Assembly (NCBI GenBank): GCA_025934635.1
Contig: JAICWX010000001.1
Coordinates: 1 to 64,000 of the forward strand
Source of the DNA: Streptosporangiaceae bacterium
GTDB taxonomy: Bacteria; Actinomycetota; Actinomycetes; Streptosporangiales; Streptosporangiaceae
Direction: 5' to 3'
DNA: 64,000 bases
Part shown: positions 59,173 through 64,000 of the stretch, one piece after another
Layout of the letters: each line of letters begins with the position of its first letter
Numbering within the stretch: position 1 is the stretch's first letter
The notes under the pieces: generated by a model
What the model saw: only the letters and a program-made list of their open reading frames with translations
Told to the model about the DNA's origin: nothing
Database searches by the model: none
Position numbers and translations under genes: made by a program

Positions 59173-59993
59173 ACCCGAGCCCGCCGTCGCTGACCTGGAA
59201 CGCCCTCGGCCTGAGCCCGGCCGAGCTGGCCGTGGTGGCCGACTGGCCCGGGGCGGCCGACGCGGACTGGGCCTGGGGCGGCGCGACCGGGCGCGGCGTG
59301 CGGGTCTGCGTCGTGGACAGCGGGATCGAGGAGGACCACCCGGACGTCGGCCCGGTGCAGGGCTCCTACGCCGTCACCGGGCCGGCCGGCGGCGAGCTCG
59401 AGGTCGTCCCGGTCCCGGCCGGCGACGCCTGCGGTCACGGCACCGCCTGCGCCGGCGTGATCCGGGCGCTGGCCCCGGAATGCGAGCTGTACAGCGTCCG
59501 GGTGCTCGGCGAGCGGTACAGCTCGACCGGGGACATGTTCATCGCCGGGCTGCGCTGGGCGGTGGCCCAGAAGTTCGACGTGGTGAACCTCAGCCTGTCG
59601 ACCACCCGGCAGAAGTTCGCCGAGGCGCTGCACGCGGTGGCGGACGAGGCCTACTTCGCGGGCACCGTCCTGGTCGCGGCCGCGCACAACACCCCGGTGG
59701 AGAGCTTCCCCTGGCGGTTCGCCTCGGTGGTATCCGTCGGCAGCCACGCGGCCCGCGACCCCGGCCTGGTGCTCTACAACCCCACCCCGCCGGTGGAATT
59801 CTTCGCCTACGGCACCGACGTCGACGTGGCCTGGCCCGGCGGCCAGCGCAGCCGGATCACCGGGAACAGCTTCGCCGCGCCGCACGTGGCCGGGTACTGC
59901 GCGCTGGCCCGCAGCAAGCACCCCGGCCTGACTCCCTTCCAGGTGAAAAGCCTGCTCTACCTGATGTCCGACAACGTGAAAGGGTCCGCATGA
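59169..59993 (+). CDS. Intracellular S8 (subtilisin-like) serine protease
   Basis: A 274-residue protease with catalytic Asp50 (VCVVDSGIEEDHPDV), His90 (CGHGTACAGVI) and Ser234 (GNSFAAPHVAGY). It has no signal peptide and only a 40-residue N-terminal lead, so it probably acts inside the cell. The short length and lack of pro-domain fit a peptide-processing protease, for example removing a leader peptide. The start GTG overlaps the cyclase-like stop and its stop overlaps the GAF gene. Confidence 0.92.
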   Translation: MNPSPPSLTWNALGLSPAELAVVADWPGAADADWAWGGATGRGVRVCVVDSGIEEDHPDVGPVQGSYAVTGPAGGELEVVPVPAGDACGHGTACAGVIRALAPECELYSVRVLGERYSSTGDMFIAGLRWAVAQKFDVVNLSLSTTRQKFAEALHAVADEAYFAGTVLVAAAHNTPVESFPWRFASVVSVGSHAARDPGLVLYNPTPPVEFFAYGTDVDVAWPGGQRSRITGNSFAAPHVAGYCALARSKHPGLTPFQVKSLLYLMSDNVKGSA

Positions 59994-60640
59994 ACGACAA
60001 CGGCAACCTGGTCGCGGCGGCGGCCGCTTTCCTGGGTGAGGCGGAACACGAACACAAAGAACTGCTCGCCTCGGTCGTGGCGGTGGCGCGGGCCCTGTTC
60101 GGGGCCGCGGCGGCGTCGGTCTTCCTGCTCGACGACCAGGCCGGCGAGCTGGTCTTCGAGGCCGTCTCCGGCGCGGGCGAGGACCACCTGGTCGGCGAGC
60201 GTTTCCCGGCCTCCCGCGGCATCGCCGGCTGGGTCCTCGGCGCGCAGGAGCCGCTGATCGTCTCCGACCTGAGCACCAACCCGGTCTTCGCCCGGGACCT
60301 GGCCGAGACCACCGGCTACGTGCCGCGGTCCCTGATGGCCGCGCCGCTGCAGCGCCGCGACGAGACCATCGGGGTGATGGAGGTGCTCGACCCCGTCCCC
60401 AGCGCGGTCAGCCCGCTCGGGGCGGCGGAGCTGCTCACCTTGTTCGCCGGACAGGCCGCGGTGGCGCTCGGCGTCATCCAGCGCAACCGTGCCGCCTACC
60501 GGATGCTCGCCCAGGACGACGGGGAACCCAGCGAGCTCGCGCAGATGGCCCGGCTGCTCGACGAACTCGGCGCCGAACGGCGCGCGGCCGGGGTGAACCT
60601 GCTGGATTCGCTGCACCGGCTGCTGTCCTCGGCCCGATGA
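59990..60640 (+). CDS. GAF-domain protein
   Basis: A 216-residue protein. A GAF domain spans about residues 25-165: ASVFLLDDQAGELVFEAVSG, FPASRGIAGWVLGAQEPLIV, SLMAAPLQRRDETIGVMEVLDP and LLTLFAGQAAVALGVIQ. A helical tail follows (LAQMARLLDELGAERRAAGV). No output domain is present, so it may bind a small ligand and pass the signal to a partner in the operon. It overlaps the protease gene by four bases (ATGA). Confidence 0.88.
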   Translation: MNDNGNLVAAAAAFLGEAEHEHKELLASVVAVARALFGAAAASVFLLDDQAGELVFEAVSGAGEDHLVGERFPASRGIAGWVLGAQEPLIVSDLSTNPVFARDLAETTGYVPRSLMAAPLQRRDETIGVMEVLDPVPSAVSPLGAAELLTLFAGQAAVALGVIQRNRAAYRMLAQDDGEPSELAQMARLLDELGAERRAAGVNLLDSLHRLLSSAR

Positions 60641-60659
60641 CTTCCACGGAGGGATGATC

Positions 60660-61691
60660 ATGCGTTTCGACCCGCCGCTGCGGATCGCCGCGGCCGCGCT
60701 GTGGCTGCCGGACGACTGCGAGACGGTCATCGACGCGGCCCGGGCCCAGCGCATCGAGCCCGCCCGCGCCGCCGCCAACGGCTACGTGCAGCTGTCCGTC
60801 AGCGACCTCCCGCCGCCCGCGATGGCGGTCCGCGCGGGCGCCGCCGCGCTGGCCCAGGCCGGGTTCGGCCCGGCCGAGGTCGGGCTGCTGGTGCACGCCT
60901 GGACCTACTACCAGGGGCAGGACTACTGGGAGCCGGTGCACTACATCCTCAACGAGCTCGCCCTGTACGGGGCCGCCCCGGTCGGCGTCAGCCTCGGCTG
61001 CAACGGCGGGTTCGCCGCGGTCGAGACCGCGGCCTGCCGCCTGCTGGCCGGGGCGGAGCGGACCGCCCTGGTCACCACGGCCGAGCGGTTCTGCCCGCCG
61101 CGCTTCGACCGGTGGGCCTCCAACCTCGACGTCTGCTACGGCGACAGCGGCACCGCGCTGCTCCTCCAGTCCACCCCCAGCACGGGCGAACGCGGCCCGT
61201 TCGAGCTGCTCAGCACGGCCAACGTGACCGATCCGCACCTCGAGGGGATGTACCGCGGCTCGGCGCCGTGGAACACGGTCCCGTTCGAGCACGCCGAGAC
61301 GATCGACATCCGCACCCAGATCAGGAACTTCATGGCGGCCGGGCACGGGCCGGCCTTCGGCGGGGTGGTCACCCGTTCGGTCCAGCAGACCGTCCGGTCG
61401 GCCCTGGACCAGGCGGGCCTGGCCGCGGACGACCCGAGGATCCGGGTCATCGCCCCGCCGCGGTTCGGGGCCGAGGTGATCCTGCACTCCTACACCGAGG
61501 TCCTGGCCGGGCTGACCAAGGCCGAGATCGTCAACCTGGGCCGGGGGACCGGCCACCTGGGCGCCGGTGACATGGCCGCGAACCTGGCCGACATCGACGC
61601 CGCGGGGATGCTCGAGCCCGGCCAGATCGCCCTGCTGCTGTCGGCCACGGCCGGCTTCAGCTGGTCCGGCCTGGTAGTTCGCCGATCATGA
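60660..61691 (+). CDS. KAS III-like acyltransferase with altered triad
   Basis: A 343-residue thiolase-fold protein related to ketoacyl-ACP synthase III. The nucleophile Cys114 is kept (VGVSLGCNGGFAAVETA). The canonical His motif (VPHQAN) is replaced by IAPPRFGAE, and the Asn motif (YGN) by GTGHLGAGD, with a His at 299. Such substitutions occur in KAS III homologues that transfer acyl groups to O or N acceptors rather than doing a Claisen condensation. I choose ATG 60660 (GGAGG seven bases upstream); ATG 60654 sits on the ribosome site. It may acylate the cluster product. Confidence 0.85.
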   Translation: MRFDPPLRIAAAALWLPDDCETVIDAARAQRIEPARAAANGYVQLSVSDLPPPAMAVRAGAAALAQAGFGPAEVGLLVHAWTYYQGQDYWEPVHYILNELALYGAAPVGVSLGCNGGFAAVETAACRLLAGAERTALVTTAERFCPPRFDRWASNLDVCYGDSGTALLLQSTPSTGERGPFELLSTANVTDPHLEGMYRGSAPWNTVPFEHAETIDIRTQIRNFMAAGHGPAFGGVVTRSVQQTVRSALDQAGLAADDPRIRVIAPPRFGAEVILHSYTEVLAGLTKAEIVNLGRGTGHLGAGDMAANLADIDAAGMLEPGQIALLLSATAGFSWSGLVVRRS

Positions 61692-61702
61692 GCGGGTGAG
61701 TC

Positions 61703-63727
61703 GTGCAGATCTCCTTCAGCGTCCTGGGGCCGATGACGGCCGAGCTCCGCACGGCCGAGACCGACGCCCATCCGGTCGAGCTCGACGCCGGCCCGTTCAA
61801 GCAGCGCCTGCTGCTCGCGCTGCTGCTCTGCCGGTGCAACAGCGTGGTGCTGGTCGAGCAGCTGATCGACACCCTGTGGTGGGACGGCCCGCCCCGCACG
61901 GCGCACAAGAACATCCAGGTGTACATCTCCCACCTGCGCAAGCTCCTCACCGCGGACGGCCGGCCCAGCCGGCTGCGGTACCGGCCGCCCGGTTACCAGC
62001 TGGTGCTGGCCCCGGCCGAGGTCGACGCGCTGCGGTTCGAGGACCTGTCCCGGGCGGGCCGCCTGGCGCTGCGCCGCGGCGACGCGCGCACCGCGGCGGA
62101 ATCCATGCGGCAGGCGCTCGGCCTGTGGCGCGGTCCCGCCCTGGCCGACCTGCAGCTGTCGCCCGCGCTGCGCGAGGAGGCGACGCGGCTCGACGACCGC
62201 AGGCTCTCCGTCTACGAGGACTGGTTCGAGGCGGAGCTGCTGCTGGGCAACCACGCCGAGGTGCTCGAGCAGATCGAGGGCGTGGTACGCGCGCACCCGC
62301 TGCGGGAACGGCTGCGCAGCCACCAGCTGACCGCGCTGTACCGCGGCGGCCGCCAGGCCGAAGCGCTGGCCGAGTACGACAACCACCGGCAGCTGCTGGC
62401 GGCCGAGCTCGGCCTGGACCCCAGCCCGGCCCTGCGGCGGCTCTACCAGAACATCTTGTCCGGGCACCCGACCCTGAACGCCCCGCCGCCCGCTGGTGTG
62501 ACGGGCGGCGGGGTCCCGGGGGCCGGATCGCCTGCGGGCGCTGGGCTGGCGGGGTCCGTGCCGCTGGCGGTCTCGTCCGCCGCGCTGTCGCCTGACACGG
62601 CCGATCCCGAGGTCGTCGCGCATGCCGCGGGGGTGCCCCCGGCTCCGCCGCGGCGGTCGGGGCTGCCCCGGGCGGCCGGCGACTTCACCGGTCGGCAGGG
62701 TGTGCTCGGCGAGATCCTGGCCTACTTCGGCCAGCCGCCGGGCGCGGGCGATGGTGCCGGTGCCGGTGCCGGCTCCGGTGCCGGCTCCGGCTCCGGCGAG
62801 CGCCGGGACAGCGACGCAGGCCACCTGCGACGCTTCGCCGCCATCGTCGGGCCGCCCGGGTCGGGCACGAGCACGCTCGCCCTGCAGGCCGCGCACGCCC
62901 TGGCCCCGCGGTTCCGTGACGGCCCGGTCCTGCTGCCGCTGCGGGACGAGAAAGGCGCCCCGCGGCCGCCCGCCGAGCTGGTCGACGACCTGCTCGGCCG
63001 CCTCGACCCGCGCCCGGCCCCGGCCCGCGACCGGAGCACCCTGCTCCGGAGCCGCCTGGCCGACCGGCAGCTGCTGCTGATCCTGGACGGGGCGGCGGAC
63101 GAGGCCCAGGTCCGGCCGCTGCTGCCGGGGGCCGGCGACTGCTCGGTGATCCTCACCAGCTGCCGCCGCCTGGGCGGCCTGGACGGAGTCCGGCGCTTCC
63201 TGCCCGGCATGTTCACCGAGGACGAGGCACTGGAGCTGCTGGGCGCCCTGATCGGCCCGGACCGGGTGACGCGGGCCCGGCCCGCGGCGCTGCGGATCGT
63301 CCGGGCCTGCGGCCTGCTGCCGCTGGCCGTGCGCATCGCCGGAGCCCGGCTGGCCAGCCTCGACCACCTGCCGCTTGACCGGTTCGCCGACCGGCTCGAG
63401 GACGCCGACCGGCTGCTCGACGAGCTGGCCGTCGGTGACCTCTCCGTCTGCGACCGCTTCGACCGGTACCTGCACGGGCTCGAGGCAGCCGAGCGGCTGG
63501 CCCTGATGCAGGTCGCGGTGGCCTGGGGACCGCCCTCGCGCGGGCCGAACGAGATGGAGCAGCTGCTCGAGCGGCTCGTCGGCGTGCACGCCCTCACCAT
63601 CACCGACCGGGAGTTCCGCGCCGCGGCCAGCCCGGTGCCGTTCGCGATGCCGGCCCCGCTGTGGGTCTACGCGCAGCGCCTGCTGGCCACCGCCGTCGGC
63701 GATGGCCCGGCCCTGATGCGGACCTAG
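61703..63727 (+). CDS. SARP-family transcriptional activator with NTPase remnant
   Basis: A 674-residue regulator. The N-terminal OmpR-like DNA-binding domain (ISFSVLGPMTAELRTAE; VEQLIDTLWWDGPPRTAHKNIQVYI; LRKLL) and the bacterial transcriptional activation domain (VDALRFEDLSRAGRLAL; EYDNHRQLLAAELGLDPSP) are typical of SARPs. A low-complexity Gly/Ala/Ser linker with GSGAGSGSGE repeats leads to a P-loop GPPGSGTSTLAL and LLLILDGAADEA. The NTPase part is short and no TPR array follows. It starts with GTG 61703 after a weak site. It is the probable activator of the radical SAM cluster. Confidence 0.93.
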   Translation: MQISFSVLGPMTAELRTAETDAHPVELDAGPFKQRLLLALLLCRCNSVVLVEQLIDTLWWDGPPRTAHKNIQVYISHLRKLLTADGRPSRLRYRPPGYQLVLAPAEVDALRFEDLSRAGRLALRRGDARTAAESMRQALGLWRGPALADLQLSPALREEATRLDDRRLSVYEDWFEAELLLGNHAEVLEQIEGVVRAHPLRERLRSHQLTALYRGGRQAEALAEYDNHRQLLAAELGLDPSPALRRLYQNILSGHPTLNAPPPAGVTGGGVPGAGSPAGAGLAGSVPLAVSSAALSPDTADPEVVAHAAGVPPAPPRRSGLPRAAGDFTGRQGVLGEILAYFGQPPGAGDGAGAGAGSGAGSGSGERRDSDAGHLRRFAAIVGPPGSGTSTLALQAAHALAPRFRDGPVLLPLRDEKGAPRPPAELVDDLLGRLDPRPAPARDRSTLLRSRLADRQLLLILDGAADEAQVRPLLPGAGDCSVILTSCRRLGGLDGVRRFLPGMFTEDEALELLGALIGPDRVTRARPAALRIVRACGLLPLAVRIAGARLASLDHLPLDRFADRLEDADRLLDELAVGDLSVCDRFDRYLHGLEAAERLALMQVAVAWGPPSRGPNEMEQLLERLVGVHALTITDREFRAAASPVPFAMPAPLWVYAQRLLATAVGDGPALMRT

Positions 63728-63729
63728 CC

Positions 63730-64000
63730 GTGCCCGGCTCCGGCGCGGGGGCGCGGCGCCCCGGCCCCGGCCCCGGCGCGGGGGCGCGGCGGGTCGGCCC
63801 CGGCCCCGGCCGGTACGCGTGCGCGGACGTGGCCCTGCTGCGGGCGGCGCTGGCGCCCCGGCCGCCGCCGCCGGATCGCGACCCGCGCGAGCCGGAGGAT
63901 CCGGCCCGGCTGCGCGATGCGATCCGGGTTTTCGGTGACGATCCGGCCCTGGCCGCCGCCCTCGAGCTGGCGTCGGCCGGCCTGGCCCGCGCGGTCGCCC
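63730..64000 (+). CDS. N-terminus of a lantibiotic-dehydratase-like protein (cut by window edge)
   Basis: The frame starts at GTG 63730, two bases after the SARP stop, and stays open to the window end (90 codons). After a Gly/Pro/Arg low-complexity lead it reads RYACADVALLRAALAPRP and, about 55 residues on, FGDDPALAAALELASAGLAR. This last segment matches the usual LanB N-terminal pattern, in which a helix of the type DP-x-x-x-EAL-x-x-ASPSL-x-x-A follows the first domain. If right, the operon includes a class I lanthipeptide-type dehydratase or a peptide-aminoacyl-tRNA ligase. Only about 10% of the protein is visible. Confidence 0.5.
   Translation, partial: MPGSGAGARRPGPGPGAGARRVGPGPGRYACADVALLRAALAPRPPPPDRDPREPEDPARLRDAIRVFGDDPALAAALELASAGLARAVA

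Noticed and set aside
1..64000. tRNA genes, rRNA genes and CRISPR arrays
   Set aside because: No cloverleaf-like T-arm sequence, no rRNA segment and no regularly spaced array with spacers was seen; the only periodic repeats are the short ones listed.

Overview
The window is 64 kb of very GC-rich chromosomal DNA. It has frequent GTG starts, many 4-base stop/start overlaps, SARP and LuxR-type large regulators, a family of S-adenosyl-methionine methyltransferases typical of filamentous actinomycetes, and an archaeal/eukaryotic-type prolyl-tRNA synthetase. All of this points to an actinomycete, probably of the Streptosporangiales/Streptomyces-like kind; the genus cannot be fixed from the sequence. 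I see no tRNA, rRNA, CRISPR array or intact insertion sequence.

Left part (1-34 kb), mostly housekeeping and stand-alone loci. A truncated Ser/Thr kinase and a decayed multicopper oxidase are followed by a GH3 beta-glucosidase. A less GC-rich patch (3.8-6.9 kb) holds a sulfotransferase pair, one fused to an SCP2-like domain, and a secreted six-cysteine protein. Next come a CoA-binding protein and metX-metY (homocysteine synthesis), an OsmC protein with a flavin monooxygenase, a two-subunit molybdenum hydroxylase, proS, a methyltransferase, a NarL-type two-component system, an FtsX-type ABC exporter, an anti-sigma/anti-anti-sigma pair, and a second two-component system with a membrane partner that lacks a kinase domain. 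After a gene-poor 1.2 kb stretch follow an APC permease, menB, an IPNS-like oxygenase, and an ABC-2 exporter operon faced by a PadR regulator.

Middle part (34-48.5 kb) looks like specialised metabolism. A ccr/KAS III/3-hydroxyacyl-CoA dehydrogenase operon would make ethylmalonyl-CoA or C4 acyl units. Beside it are a P450, a 71-residue leader-like peptide next to an S53 protease, a CapA-type phosphatase, a TauD-like oxygenase, a DrrAB-type exporter and a 906-residue ATPase-LuxR regulator. A perfect 16-bp hairpin at 48.5 kb closes this block.

Right part (48.5-64 kb, running off the edge) is the most unusual region: two divergent, translationally coupled operons around a 211-bp intergenic region. 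The leftward operon encodes a TPR-like protein, a radical SAM enzyme, a sugar-nucleotidyltransferase, a glycosyltransferase-like protein and a second radical SAM enzyme. The rightward operon encodes two more radical SAM enzymes, a heme-oxygenase-like putative diiron oxidase, a zinc-ribbon/class III cyclase/ATPase/TPR giant, an intracellular S8 protease, a GAF protein, a KAS III homologue with an altered triad, a SARP regulator and, at the edge, what looks like the N-terminus of a lantibiotic-dehydratase-type protein. Three of the four radical SAM enzymes are paralogues. I infer a biosynthetic cluster for a heavily modified, possibly glycosylated or acylated peptide-type product that does not match a cluster type I know.

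Two genes (flavin monooxygenase, PadR regulator) have no ATG, GTG or TTG upstream of their conserved N-terminal motif and seem to start at ATC. Two distant intergenic loci carry the same pair of palindromes at an identical 31-bp period.
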